Shown: positions 13,406 through 22,520 of the stretch, one piece after another | Numbering within the stretch: the stretch's first letter is position 1 | Layout: every line of letters begins with the position of its first letter | From: Amedibacterium intestinale | GTDB lineage: Bacteria; Bacillota_I; Bacilli_A; Erysipelotrichales; Erysipelotrichaceae | Reading direction: 5' to 3' | Length of the DNA stretch: 64,000 bases | Assembly (NCBI RefSeq): GCF_010537335.1 | Contig: NZ_AP019711.1 | Location: forward strand, 1,984,001 to 2,048,000 | Made by a program: the position numbers and the translations under genes | Notes under the pieces: model-generated | What the model saw: the letters and a program-made list of their open reading frames with translations, nothing else | Told to the model about the DNA's origin: nothing | Databases searched by the model: none

Positions 13406-14143
13406 GTGAAATATTTAGAAGTAAAACATAAAGATAAAACTATTCGAGGATTTTTACATGGAAATAATAAAAGTGATGTTGTACTCATTTTTCATGGTTT
13501 TACAGGTAATAAAGTAGATCATCATGGAATGATAAAAACTTTTGCTCAAGATATAGCATTTTCTGGTTTTTCAACATATAGATTTGATTTTTTAGGTTCA
13601 GGAGATAGTGATGGTAATTTTTTTGAAGAAGAGAGTATTTCTTCTCAAATTGAACAAGCCAAAACAGTTATTCAATCTTTTGTTGAAAAAAATTATAAAA
13701 TACATATATTTGCTTTTAGTATGGGAGGAGTTGTAGCAACACATCTTTTAAATGATAAAAACATTCAATCACTTTTCCTATTATCTCCAGCAGGAAACTT
13801 TAATGAAATTTTAAAGAGAATGATAACTCAATCAGGAAAAAGACATACAGATGGTGCAGAAATCAATGGATTTCATATTTCAAATGAATTTATAGAAGAA
13901 GCTGAAACATTCTCTTATTTTGATGATATTTGTTATTTTAAAGGTCCTGTACAGTTAGTACAAGGAACAAAAGATCAATATGTGTCAAAAGAAAGCTTTT
14001 TATCCTATAAGTCTATTTTTAAAAACTGTTATGCAGTATGGATTGAAAATGCAGATCATTGTTATAGCGAAATTTCTACAACAGAGAGTGTAAGAAAGGA
14101 GATTATTAATTTTTATGGCAAAATTAAAAACATGGCAATATAA
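13406..14143 (+). CDS. Alpha/beta hydrolase (esterase-like)
   Basis: 245 residues, GTG start. The fold is that of cinnamoyl-esterase-like hydrolases: HGFTGNK oxyanion loop, nucleophile elbow AFSMGG, acidic residue in QGTKDQYV and histidine in ENADHCY. The elbow has alanine where most relatives have the first glycine of GxSxG. It lies between PTS IIA and IIB/IIC and overlaps the next gene by 29 bases, so it belongs to the salvage operon. It might remove an acyl group, such as the 6-O-acetyl of MurNAc, from imported wall sugar. That idea rests on context only. Confidence 0.8.
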   Translation: MKYLEVKHKDKTIRGFLHGNNKSDVVLIFHGFTGNKVDHHGMIKTFAQDIAFSGFSTYRFDFLGSGDSDGNFFEEESISSQIEQAKTVIQSFVEKNYKIHIFAFSMGGVVATHLLNDKNIQSLFLLSPAGNFNEILKRMITQSGKRHTDGAEINGFHISNEFIEEAETFSYFDDICYFKGPVQLVQGTKDQYVSKESFLSYKSIFKNCYAVWIENADHCYSEISTTESVRKEIINFYGKIKNMAI

Positions 14144-14477
14144 GAATAGAAAAAAACCTAGAAAATACCGTACTTCATTAGGAACTACAGATTATGATAT
14201 TCCTATGTTTGGATATCGAAGTGCATTAATAATTCTATTAGTAACATTTTTAGCATTATTAATTATACCGGCAATATGTGATTTAATTAATGTAAACTAT
14301 CATTTACCTACAGTAATTTTAGGTGGTTTATGCTCCGGTTTTTCAGTTTCCTTTTCGCAATTTTTTATTGAGAGAAAAATTGGAATATGCCGTAGTTTTT
14401 GGATAGTAGGAGGTTTATTATCTTTATTCGTTGCAATGATGCTATTCCTATTAATATACGCAGGAATAATTATGTAA
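14115..14477 (+). CDS. Small membrane protein of unknown function
   Basis: 120 residues with a basic N-terminus rich in Lys/Arg (about residues 1-25) and three hydrophobic helices near residues 37-57, 65-85 and 95-118. I do not recognise a family. The start is inside the end of the hydrolase gene, so the two are translationally linked. Its location beside the PTS genes suggests a membrane role in the same pathway, but nothing in the sequence shows what that is. Confidence 0.65.
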   Translation: MAKLKTWQYKNRKKPRKYRTSLGTTDYDIPMFGYRSALIILLVTFLALLIIPAICDLINVNYHLPTVILGGLCSGFSVSFSQFFIERKIGICRSFWIVGGLLSLFVAMMLFLLIYAGIIM

Positions 14478-14483
14478 ATGCTA

Positions 14484-14499
14484 AAATAAAATTTTATTT
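14484..14499. repeat. Perfect 16-base AT palindrome
   Basis: AAATAAAATTTTATTT lies just after the small membrane gene and before the promoter of the IIB gene. It may be a weak stem or an operator; AT-only palindromes also arise by chance in such DNA. Confidence 0.35.
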
Positions 14500-14529
14500 C
14501 GTTAAAAATTAAAAAAAATTAAAATTATA

Positions 14530-14558
14530 TTGCAAGAAAACGTTTACACTGTTATAAT
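14530..14558 (+). promoter_or_regulatory. Promoter with embedded cre (CcpA) site before PTS IIB
   Basis: TTGCAA at 14530 and TATAAT at 14553 are 17 bases apart. A 14-of-16 match to the catabolite-responsive element, AAGAAAACGTTTACAC, spans 14534-14549 and covers the spacer, a position that predicts repression by CcpA. The IIB-IIC genes therefore appear to have their own glucose-controlled start. Confidence 0.75.
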
Positions 14559-14586
14559 TAAAATATAAAAGAAAGGAGATTTTTTT

Positions 14587-14901
14587 ATGAAAGTATTATT
14601 AGTATGCTCACAGGGGATGTCAAGTGCAATTGCAGCAAAAGCATTACAGGATACTGCTGTAAAACAAGGATTAGATATTACAGTTACAGAATGTAGTACA
14701 CAAGCATTTGCAGAAGAAATTAAAAATGGTTACGCAATTGGAATGGTTGCTCCACAGATTCGTCATCGTTTTGATGTATTAAAAAAACAAGCAGATGATG
14801 CTGGTATTCCATGTATCTTGATACAGCCTCAGGGTTATACACCTTTAGGTGGTCCTAAATTACTTGCTCAAATAAAACAAGAGTTAGGTGAGTTAAAATA
14901 A
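14587..14901 (+). CDS. PTS lactose/cellobiose-family IIB component
   Basis: 104 residues with the phospho-cysteine at position 8 in VLLVCSQGMSSA, the signature of cellobiose-type IIB. The later GMVAPQIRHRF and the C-terminal PLGGPKLL segments also match. It hands phosphate from IIA to the sugar on IIC. AAAGGAG precedes the start and IIC follows after 33 bases. Confidence 0.95.
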   Translation: MKVLLVCSQGMSSAIAAKALQDTAVKQGLDITVTECSTQAFAEEIKNGYAIGMVAPQIRHRFDVLKKQADDAGIPCILIQPQGYTPLGGPKLLAQIKQELGELK

Positions 14902-14934
14902 GGGACGTTTTGTAAAATGAGAGGAGAAAAATAG

Positions 14935-16287
14935 ATGTTTAACGCAATCACAAAATTTATGGATGAAAAGCTATCAACACCTATGGCAAAATTGGCTGAA
15001 CAACGTCACTTAAGAGCTATTCGTGATGGTATTATTGCAACTTTACCATTAATCATCGTTTCATCAATGTTCATGGTAATTGCATTCTTACCAAATTCAA
15101 TGCCACAAGATTGGGGTATTACACAATTTATTGCTGAAAATCAAACAAAAATTTTAATGCCATATCGTGTATCTATGTATATTATGACTTTATATGCTGT
15201 ATTCGGTATCGGTTATTCTTTAGCAAATTCTTATGATCTTGATGGTCTTTCTGGTGGAATACTTGCAGAATTAGCATTTTTATTAACAATTATTCCTAGC
15301 TCAATTCCTGCACAAACTGAAGCAATTGCTTCATTAGCTTCTCAAAATGCAGAATTAGCTAATTATTTATCTGCTGTACCTACTGGATTTGTGTTACCTA
15401 TGACAAATTTAGGATCGGCTGGTATGTTTATAGGTATTATTGTTTCGTTCTTTGCTGTTGAGGTATATAGATTCACACAAAAGAGTGGTTTTAAAATTTC
15501 AATGCCACCACAAGTCCCATCATCTGTTGCACGTTCATTTGAGGCATTAACACCTACAGCTATTGTTCTATTGGCAGTTGCAACTGTGACTATGTTCATT
15601 GGTATTGATGTTCATGGAATTATTTCGAAAATAATTTCTCCATTAATTCGTGCTACAGATTCATTGCCTTCTGTGTTGTTAATTATATTTATAACACAAT
15701 TCTTTTGGTCATTTGGTATTCATGGATGGTCAATCGTAGGATCATTGGCACGTCCATTATGGTTAGTATTATTAGAAGAAAATACAACAAATTTTGCAGC
15801 ACATGCTGCTGTTACAAATGTTGCAGCTGAGCCATTTTATCAGTGGTTCGTTATGATTGGAGGATCTGGTGCAACAATTGGTTTAGCAATCCTATTCGCA
15901 ATACGTTCAAGATCTGCTTATGGTAAAGCGTTAGGTAAGACAGCAATAGTTCCTGCTATCTTTAATATAAATGAACCAATGATTTTCGGGGCTCCTATCG
16001 TATTAAATCCAATGTTAATTATTCCTTTTATAATTGCGCCTATGTTAAATGGTCTTATTGCTTGGTTTGCAACAACTATGGGGTTAGTTAATAATGTTGT
16101 AGCAAGTTCACCTTGGACTTTACCAGGGCCAATTGGGGCATTCCTTGCATGTGGAAATGATTGGCGTGCTGCAGTACTAAGTATTGTTTTAATCATATTA
16201 TCTATTTTAATTTATTATCCATTCTTTAGAATGTATGATAAACAATTATTAGCTGATGAAAATAGTAATGAAATAGTTCAAGATTAA
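14935..16287 (+). CDS. PTS cellobiose-family IIC permease
   Basis: 450-residue membrane permease with about ten hydrophobic segments. The family marks are FWSFGIHGW, NINEPMIFGAPIVLNP and the C-terminal WTLPGPIGAFL. Known members carry cellobiose, lactose or diacetylchitobiose. Here the neighbours suggest a MurNAc-GlcNAc type disaccharide. The known muropeptide permease MurP belongs to the glucose-type family, so this would be a different transporter class for the job. Confidence 0.93.
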   Translation: MFNAITKFMDEKLSTPMAKLAEQRHLRAIRDGIIATLPLIIVSSMFMVIAFLPNSMPQDWGITQFIAENQTKILMPYRVSMYIMTLYAVFGIGYSLANSYDLDGLSGGILAELAFLLTIIPSSIPAQTEAIASLASQNAELANYLSAVPTGFVLPMTNLGSAGMFIGIIVSFFAVEVYRFTQKSGFKISMPPQVPSSVARSFEALTPTAIVLLAVATVTMFIGIDVHGIISKIISPLIRATDSLPSVLLIIFITQFFWSFGIHGWSIVGSLARPLWLVLLEENTTNFAAHAAVTNVAAEPFYQWFVMIGGSGATIGLAILFAIRSRSAYGKALGKTAIVPAIFNINEPMIFGAPIVLNPMLIIPFIIAPMLNGLIAWFATTMGLVNNVVASSPWTLPGPIGAFLACGNDWRAAVLSIVLIILSILIYYPFFRMYDKQLLADENSNEIVQD

Positions 16288-16295
16288 ATTATTTT

Positions 16296-16326
16296 ATGCC
16301 TTGTTATAATATAAACAAGGCATTTT
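16296..16326 (+). terminator. Stem-loop between PTS IIC and mupG
   Basis: ATGCCTTGTT and AACAAGGCAT form a ten-pair stem followed by TTTT. It could attenuate transcription or stabilise the upstream message so that PTS and enzyme genes are expressed at different levels. Confidence 0.65.
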
Positions 16327-16355
16327 ATAAATATAAAAGAAAGGAAATTATAAAA

Positions 16356-17450
16356 ATGAGAAGATTAGGTATTTCAATTTATCCAGAAAAATCAGATAAA
16401 GAAACAATTTTAAATTATATAGATAAAACATCAAAAGCTGGATTTTCTAGAATTTTTTCTTGTTTACTATCCGTAGAGAAAAGTAAAGAAGAAATTATAA
16501 AAGATTTTAAAGAAATAAATACATATGCGAAATCAAAAGGATTTGAAATTATTGTAGATGTTTCTCCAAGAGTATTTAATCAATTAGGTATTAGTTATCA
16601 AGATTTGACATTCTTTAAAGATATTGGAGCGGATGGATTAAGATTAGATATGGGATTTACTGGTAATGAAGAAGCTATTATGACTTTTAACCCATATGAT
16701 TTAAAGATTGAAATTAATATGAGTAATGATGTTCATACTATTGATACTATAATGGATTATAAACCAAATCGATATAATTTATATGCTTGTCATAATTTTT
16801 ATCCACATGGCTATACTGGATTAGGTTTGGAATTCTTTGAAAATTGTACAAAACGATTTTCTAAATATGGACTACGTACAGCTGCATTTGTTACAAGTCA
16901 AAATAAAGATACTTTTGGATCTTGGCCTGTAACGGAGGGTTTGCCTACACTTGAAATGCATCGTCATTTGCCTATGGATGTGCAAATAAAACACTTTATT
17001 GCTATGGATAGTATAGATGATATTTTAATTTCTAATTGTTATCCTACAGATGAGGAAATAGATAAAGTAAAAGGTTTAGATTTATCTCTTTTAACATTAG
17101 ATGTTGAATTATATAAAGATACGCCAGAGATTGAACAGAAAATCTTATTTGAAGAACTTCATTTTAATCGAGGTGATCAAAATGAGAATATGATACGATC
17201 CACACAAAGTAGAGTAAAATATAAAGGACACCATTTCGCATTATTTCATGCACCAGAAATTATTCGACGTGGTGATGTAATCATTGAAAGCAGTGAATAT
17301 GGTCATTATGCTGGTGAATTACAAATAGCTCTGCATGATATGAAAAATAGTGGCAAGACGAATGTAGTAGGACATATACGAAAAGAGGAACATTTTTTGT
17401 TAGACTATATTAAACCATGGCAGAAATTTCGTCTTAGAAAGGTAAAATAA
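16356..17450 (+). CDS. mupG: GH170 6-phospho-N-acetylmuramidase (DUF871)
   Basis: 364 residues from the ATG at 16356, which has an AAAGGAAA site; the frame is open 20 codons earlier without one. The TIM-barrel DUF871 family is recognisable from GISIYPEKSD at the N-terminus, the GADGLRLDMGF strand, NFYPHGYTGLG and the C-terminal HIRKEEHFLLDYIKPWQKF barrel-like domain. The founding member, MupG of Staphylococcus aureus, splits MurNAc-6P-GlcNAc from the MurNAc-6P side. Location beside murQ and a PTS makes that function likely here. Its stop shares one base with the kinase start. Confidence 0.87.
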   Translation: MRRLGISIYPEKSDKETILNYIDKTSKAGFSRIFSCLLSVEKSKEEIIKDFKEINTYAKSKGFEIIVDVSPRVFNQLGISYQDLTFFKDIGADGLRLDMGFTGNEEAIMTFNPYDLKIEINMSNDVHTIDTIMDYKPNRYNLYACHNFYPHGYTGLGLEFFENCTKRFSKYGLRTAAFVTSQNKDTFGSWPVTEGLPTLEMHRHLPMDVQIKHFIAMDSIDDILISNCYPTDEEIDKVKGLDLSLLTLDVELYKDTPEIEQKILFEELHFNRGDQNENMIRSTQSRVKYKGHHFALFHAPEIIRRGDVIIESSEYGHYAGELQIALHDMKNSGKTNVVGHIRKEEHFLLDYIKPWQKFRLRKVK

Positions 17451-18358
17451 TGAATTATTATGTTGGAATTGATGGAGGAGGTACTAAAACAGCATTTGCA
17501 TGTTATAATGAAGAAAAAGAATGTGTTGCAGAATGTATCTTAGAAAGTTGTCATGTTTTACAAGTTGATAGAGAAAAGGCAATTTCCATACTTAAGCAAG
17601 GTCTAGAAAGGCTAGCGCAATCTCTAAAAAATGATGTTGATGTACATTTCTATATTTGTGCAGGATTAGCTGGATATGGAAAGGATAAAGAATTAAGAAA
17701 AAGAATCGAGTCTATTTGCGAAGAAAGCTTTAAAAATCATAAATATGTTATTTGTAATGATGGAGAAATAGCATTAGCAGGTGCTTTAAATGGTAAAGAT
17801 GGAATATTAGTAATTTCTGGGACCGGATCAATTGCATATTCGACATTACAAGGTCACACAGAACGAAGTGGTGGATGGGGATATATGTTAGGAGATGAAG
17901 GAAGTGCTTATTGGATAGGTAAAAAGCTACTTCAAGAATATACAAAACAATGTGATGGTAGACATTCTCGTACTGATCTCGTTGAATTTGTTAAAAATTC
18001 ATTAAAATTGAAAGATGATTATGATCTTATATCATATACTGCCAATATATTAAAAAATGATCGGGGAAAAATCGCAAAATTAGCACTTTTAGTAAATGAT
18101 TTAGCAAAGAAAAACGACAAAGCAGCCCTTCGTATTTATGATGAAGCCGCAAGAGAAATTGCTGAGATAATACACTCTTTATCGAAATCTTTTCCAAATA
18201 AATGCTATGTAAGTTATATAGGTGGTGTTTGGAAAGCAAAAGAGCTTATTATTGATCCATTAAAATATTATTTAAATGAAAATATTATTCTAGAAGAACC
18301 AAAGTATCCTCCTGTTTTTGGAGCGTATCTTATTGCATATAATCTTTTTAAAGTGTAA
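17450..18358 (+). CDS. BadF/BadG-family amino-sugar kinase (GlcNAc or MurNAc kinase)
   Basis: 302 residues of the ASKHA fold: phosphate-1 loop GIDGGGTKTAFA at the N-terminus, SGTGSIAY phosphate-2 region, then GGWGYMLGDEGSAYWIG typical of N-acetylglucosamine kinases of this family. Related clostridial MurK phosphorylates both GlcNAc and MurNAc. After MupG action free GlcNAc is released, and this enzyme would turn it into GlcNAc-6P. The start overlaps the mupG stop (TAATG), so they are made together. Confidence 0.88.
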   Translation: MNYYVGIDGGGTKTAFACYNEEKECVAECILESCHVLQVDREKAISILKQGLERLAQSLKNDVDVHFYICAGLAGYGKDKELRKRIESICEESFKNHKYVICNDGEIALAGALNGKDGILVISGTGSIAYSTLQGHTERSGGWGYMLGDEGSAYWIGKKLLQEYTKQCDGRHSRTDLVEFVKNSLKLKDDYDLISYTANILKNDRGKIAKLALLVNDLAKKNDKAALRIYDEAAREIAEIIHSLSKSFPNKCYVSYIGGVWKAKELIIDPLKYYLNENIILEEPKYPPVFGAYLIAYNLFKV

Positions 18359-18387
18359 AGTAAGTGTGTAATGAAAAGAGGGATAAT

Positions 18388-19239
18388 ATGAGCTGTATTT
18401 ATAAAATAAAAGAGGGAAGAAAGTCTTTTACTTCTACAGAAAAGAGAATTGCAGATTATATTCTCAATTATCGTTTAGAAACTGTTGAAGCTTCTGTTCA
18501 AGATTTAGCGGAAAGAACTAATACTTCAGCAGCGGCATGGATTAGATTTTCAAAAAAATTAGGTTATAAAGGTTTAACAGCATTAAAAATGGATTTAGCA
18601 AAAAATGATGATGATAATGAAAAAGATGAACTATTTAATGTCTTGATTAAAGAAAATGATTCAATTGATGTAATGGTTCGCAAGGTTCAACAAATTTCTT
18701 TACATTCAATTGAACAGACCTATAAATTACTAAATCTAAATACTTTAAAAAATGCTATTCAATTAATAATTCATGCGAGAAACATATATTTAATCGGTAT
18801 TGGTGGAAGTGGTCTGGTATGTACAGATTTTATGCATAAACTAACAAGAGTAAATCATAACGTAATATACCATGAAGACCCTCATATTTTATTAGCTAGA
18901 ATCGCTCACATGCAAGAAAATGATGTATTGGTTGCCATTAGCTATAGTGGAGAAACACACTTAGTAAATGTAGGAGTAGAAAAGGCAAAAGAACTTAATA
19001 TACCGATTATTGCTATAACACAATATAATGTGCGTAGTACATTATCAAAATTAGCTGATATTAATCTTTATACACCAGTTATTGAAAAAGATCTTCGTTT
19101 AGGGGCTATTTCTTCTAGAAATGCATCATTAGAGTTAACTGATTTAATATATTATGGTGTTATAAAAGAAAATATAGATCAGGCAAAAAAAGATCTAACT
19201 AAAACAAGAGAACTAATTCATGAAGTAAATAATAAATAA
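18388..19239 (+). CDS. murR: MurR/RpiR-family regulator
   Basis: 283 residues from the ATG at 18388, with AAGAGGG before it. The N-terminal helix-turn-helix (about residues 1-75) has the pattern FTSTEKRIADYIL and the C-terminal SIS domain has IGIGGSGLVCTDF and ISYSGET. RpiR-type SIS domains bind phospho-sugars; MurR senses MurNAc-6P. It lies between the kinase and anmK and most likely controls the cluster. It differs from common relatives in having AAAWIRFSKKLGYKG where AtVVRF is usual, still a normal recognition helix. Confidence 0.88.
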   Translation: MSCIYKIKEGRKSFTSTEKRIADYILNYRLETVEASVQDLAERTNTSAAAWIRFSKKLGYKGLTALKMDLAKNDDDNEKDELFNVLIKENDSIDVMVRKVQQISLHSIEQTYKLLNLNTLKNAIQLIIHARNIYLIGIGGSGLVCTDFMHKLTRVNHNVIYHEDPHILLARIAHMQENDVLVAISYSGETHLVNVGVEKAKELNIPIIAITQYNVRSTLSKLADINLYTPVIEKDLRLGAISSRNASLELTDLIYYGVIKENIDQAKKDLTKTRELIHEVNNK

Positions 19240-19253
19240 GATGAGGAGAAAAA

Positions 19254-20393
19254 ATGTTAGCAATAGGATTAATGTCTGGAACATCTTTAGATGGAATAGA
19301 CGCAGTTTTATGTGAAGTTACAGGGTTTGGTGAAAATACTAAAATTCGTCAGATAAATTTTTGTACTTGTGAAATTCCTCTTAATATTAAGGAAAAAATA
19401 CGTCGTTGCTGTGCAAATGAAAAAATTACTACAGATTTAATTTGCTCATTAAATTTTGAATTAGGTGAACAATTTGCATTAGCAGCATTAAGTGTTTGTC
19501 ACAAAGCAGGTATAAATAGTAAAGATGTTGCATTCATAGCAAGTCATGGACAAACAATTTATCATATACCACATGCTTATGGTGACTGTGTTCCTAGTAC
19601 TTTACAGATAGGAGAAAGCGCAATAATTGCACAACGATGTCAATGTCCTGTGATTTCTAATTTTCGTGTTAAGGATATGGCAGTAGGTGGTGAAGGTGCA
19701 CCATTAGTTCCATACAGTGAGTTTATTTTATATAGAAAAGAAGATGAAGCAGTTGCATTACAAAATATAGGTGGAATAGGGAATGTTACTGTTTTACCGG
19801 CTGGATGCACTATTGATAATGTATATGCATTTGATACTGGGCCAGGAAATATGATTATTGATGAAGCAATGAGAAAATTATATAGAAAGTCATATGATGA
19901 AAATGGTTTGATAGCATCAAAGGGAAGAATAATTGAAAATCTAAAAGATGAATTGATGAAACATTCGTATTTAAATTTAAAACCACCTAAAACAACTGGT
20001 CGTGAAATGTTTGGAGAGCCATTTACAGATGAATTATTAAAATGTTATCAAGGAGAAAATAAAGAGGATATTATAGCGACATTAACATGGTTTACAGCCT
20101 ATTCTATAGCTGAAAGTTATAGAAAATTTGTCTTACCAAATCATCAATTATCTGAAGTAATTTTAGGTGGAGGAGGGGCTCATAATGCCACTCTTAAGAA
20201 GATGATTGAAAATGAGCTGCCAAATATAAAAATATTGACTCAGGAAGATAAAGGTTATTCATCAGATGCTAAAGAAGCAATTGCATTTGTGATATTAGGT
20301 AATGAAACTATGCATCAACATTTTTCAAATGTGCCAAATGCAACTGGTGCAAAACAAAAAGTTATTTTAGGAAATATTACATATCCTAATTAA
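19254..20393 (+). CDS. anmK: Anhydro-N-acetylmuramic acid kinase
   Basis: 379 residues. The N-terminal IGLMSGTSLDGIDAVLCE, the middle ASHGQTIYH and DTGPGNMIID, and the late ILGGGGAHN are the AnmK marks. It opens the 1,6-anhydro ring and phosphorylates the sugar to MurNAc-6P, the substrate of MurQ. Anhydro sugars come from lytic transglycosylases, so the cluster accepts both PTS-imported and anhydro forms. It is the last gene before a bidirectional terminator. Confidence 0.97.
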   Translation: MLAIGLMSGTSLDGIDAVLCEVTGFGENTKIRQINFCTCEIPLNIKEKIRRCCANEKITTDLICSLNFELGEQFALAALSVCHKAGINSKDVAFIASHGQTIYHIPHAYGDCVPSTLQIGESAIIAQRCQCPVISNFRVKDMAVGGEGAPLVPYSEFILYRKEDEAVALQNIGGIGNVTVLPAGCTIDNVYAFDTGPGNMIIDEAMRKLYRKSYDENGLIASKGRIIENLKDELMKHSYLNLKPPKTTGREMFGEPFTDELLKCYQGENKEDIIATLTWFTAYSIAESYRKFVLPNHQLSEVILGGGGAHNATLKKMIENELPNIKILTQEDKGYSSDAKEAIAFVILGNETMHQHFSNVPNATGAKQKVILGNITYPN

Positions 20394-20441
20394 TAATGAT
20401 TTGTTAATAAATTTCTATACTATAAAAATATTTAAGTAAAA

Positions 20442-20483
20442 AAAAACAGATGATTTATGGTATTCCTATTATCATCTGTTTTT
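20442..20483. terminator. Bidirectional terminator between anmK and the MATE gene
   Basis: AAAAACAGATGAT at 20442 pairs with ATCATCTGTTTTT at 20471, giving a T-run on both strands. It closes two convergent transcripts. Confidence 0.85.
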
Positions 20484-20531
20484 ATATATTTTTAAAAGAA
20501 TAATGTCTATTGTAAATCAACAACTATACTT

Positions 20532-21929
20532 TTAATGTTTAATTTCTTTCTGTTTTTCTTTTTCACGCATTCCTTTTAATAATTTTTTAATTGTTATTAT
20601 AAATAAAATAACAGTTGTTGTAGTTGCGATGAAGTCTGCAATAGGTTCAGCTAAGAATACAGCTTCTACATCATTTTCCATAAATGTAGGAAGCAAATAA
20701 ATTAAAGGAATTAGTACGATAATTTTTCTAAACAATGCAAGGAATGTAGAAATCTTAGGTTTTGCGAAAGCAATAAATGTCTGTTGACATGCAACCTGTG
20801 CACCCATAACAATCATACCTGCCATATAAATACGTAATGCCCAAACAGTTAATGGTACAAGATCAGCATCATTTGTAAATATCATAACCATTAGCTGTGG
20901 TGCAAACATAGCAATTAACCAGATAATAGAGGTATAAATTAAAGAAGAAAGTAGAATCAGCTTGAATCCTTTCTTTACACGTTCAGAGTTATTTGCACCA
21001 TAGTTATAACTAATAATAGGTTGTCCACCTTGTGTAAGTCCTTGTAATGGAAGCATTGCAAACTGCATACAACTAGATAAAATTGTCATAGCACCTACAG
21101 CTAAATCTCCACCATATTGTAATAAAGATGAGTTAAAACATAATACTAGAATACTTTCGGTTGACTGCATAATGAATGGTGCAACACCAAGACTGATACA
21201 TGGGAGTAATACATCTTTTGAAATAGGAAAATTCTCTTTTTTTAATTTTAAAATTGTATTTTTTCCAACAAGGAAATAAATTGCCCATACAGCACTAATC
21301 GACTGTGAAAGAACTGTTGCAAGTGCAGCACCTCTAACCCCCATATCTAATCCAAAAATGAAGATTGGATCTAATACAATATTTGTTACTGCACCAATAC
21401 AAACTGTTAACATACTAATTTTAGAAAATCCTTGTGCAGATATAAAAGCATTTAATCCTAATGTCATCTGTACAAAAATTGTACCAATTGCATAAATATT
21501 AATATAGCTAATTGCATAAGGAAGTGTATTTTCACTTGCGCCAAACAATAACAATAGTGGCTCTTTAAAAACTAATACAACAATTGTAAGTAGAAGGGAA
21601 GTGATAAACAATGCAGAAAAACAGTTACCAAGAATTTTTTCTGCCCCTTTATTGTCTTTTTTTCCCATTAAAATACTTGCACGTGGGGCTCCTCCCATAC
21701 CTACAAGATAGGCAAACGCGGAAACGATCATAATGATAGGAAAACATACTCCAACACCAGTTAAGGCTGCCGCTCCAACTTCTGGTATATGCCCAATATA
21801 CATACGATCAACCATATTGTAAAGGGCATTTACGATTTGTGAAAGTATGGTTGGTACAGCTAAAATAAATAATAATCTGCCAACTGGTTCCTTTCCTAAA
21901 TCTACTTCTTGTGACATTTTTAATTTCAT
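20532..21929 (-). CDS. MATE-family multidrug efflux transporter
   Basis: 465 residues with twelve hydrophobic helices. The N-terminal GRLLFILAVPTILSQIVNAL and MVDRMYIG and the repeated QPIISYNYGA motif near residue 290 are typical of MATE (NorM/DinF) exporters driven by sodium or protons. The start overlaps the stop of the MarR gene by four bases (ATGA). The pair forms a regulator-pump operon, and an antibiotic- or bile-like inducer is likely but cannot be named. Confidence 0.92.
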   Translation of the reverse strand: MKLKMSQEVDLGKEPVGRLLFILAVPTILSQIVNALYNMVDRMYIGHIPEVGAAALTGVGVCFPIIMIVSAFAYLVGMGGAPRASILMGKKDNKGAEKILGNCFSALFITSLLLTIVVLVFKEPLLLLFGASENTLPYAISYINIYAIGTIFVQMTLGLNAFISAQGFSKISMLTVCIGAVTNIVLDPIFIFGLDMGVRGAALATVLSQSISAVWAIYFLVGKNTILKLKKENFPISKDVLLPCISLGVAPFIMQSTESILVLCFNSSLLQYGGDLAVGAMTILSSCMQFAMLPLQGLTQGGQPIISYNYGANNSERVKKGFKLILLSSLIYTSIIWLIAMFAPQLMVMIFTNDADLVPLTVWALRIYMAGMIVMGAQVACQQTFIAFAKPKISTFLALFRKIIVLIPLIYLLPTFMENDVEAVFLAEPIADFIATTTTVILFIITIKKLLKGMREKEKQKEIKH

Positions 21930-22375
21930 AACGCATCTCTCCTTATTTTTTTATCCAAACAAGATCTAATTTTGTTTAGTGTTTTTTCTGTTTGTTCAAA
22001 TTCCTCTGGTGAAATATCTTTAAAAATCTCCTCATTTATTTTATCTTTTAAACTTACTATTTTTTTAATTATAGTATTTGATTCCTTAGTTAATAAAAGA
22101 TGCTGTATTCTTTTATCTTTTTCATCTTTTTTACTAATAAGAAGTTTCTTTTTGATTAGAGAATCGATACTTCTAGAAACTAATGTCTTTGAAACATTCA
22201 GACAAACACATAATTGCATACTTGTATTGATATTAGGATTGTTGTGCAAAAATAAAAGAATATCTATTTCATTAGGTGAATAGTTTTCTTCCTTAAAATA
22301 AGAGTAAAATTCATTAACATAGACCTTTCTTATATACATACAGGCTTTTAACATTTCTTCTACATTTGTAAGCAT
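21926..22375 (-). CDS. MarR-family regulator
   Basis: 149 residues from the ATG at 22375 (GGAGGG site). The winged-helix part is shown by NEIDILLFLHNNPNINTSMQL, LNVSKTLVSRSIDSLIKK and the wing KKDEKDKRIQHLLLT. Helices before and after make the usual dimer interface. It is first in the operon with the MATE pump and has a palindrome in its own leader, so it probably represses itself and the pump until a ligand binds. Confidence 0.9.
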   Translation of the reverse strand: MLTNVEEMLKACMYIRKVYVNEFYSYFKEENYSPNEIDILLFLHNNPNINTSMQLCVCLNVSKTLVSRSIDSLIKKKLLISKKDEKDKRIQHLLLTKESNTIIKKIVSLKDKINEEIFKDISPEEFEQTEKTLNKIRSCLDKKIRRDAL

Positions 22376-22389
22376 AAAACCCTCCATTA

Positions 22390-22438
22390 GTTTACAAGTA
22401 AACAATTATTAGTATAGTAGATTTATTGATTAAGTCAA
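22390..22438 (-). promoter_or_regulatory. Promoter and palindromic operator of the marR-MATE operon
   Basis: On the minus strand TTGACT (22438-22433) and TATACT (22416-22411) are 16 bases apart. Just downstream, GTTTACTTGTAAAC at 22403-22390 is a perfect 14-base palindrome that would cover the start of transcription, a typical MarR operator position. Confidence 0.72.
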
Positions 22439-22466
22439 TAAGAATAGTGAAAAAATAGGAATAAAA

Positions 22467-22504
22467 AAGACCTAAACAATAAAAAATCGTGTTATTTAGG
22501 TCTT
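22467..22504 (-). terminator. Terminator upstream of marR, facing the glycosyltransferase operon
   Basis: AAGACCTAAA and TTTAGGTCTT form ten pairs, extended by ACA/TGT. The T-run is on the minus strand, so it ends a transcript coming from the glycosyltransferase side. Confidence 0.7.
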
Positions 22505-22520
22505 GCTTATTCTACCAGCA

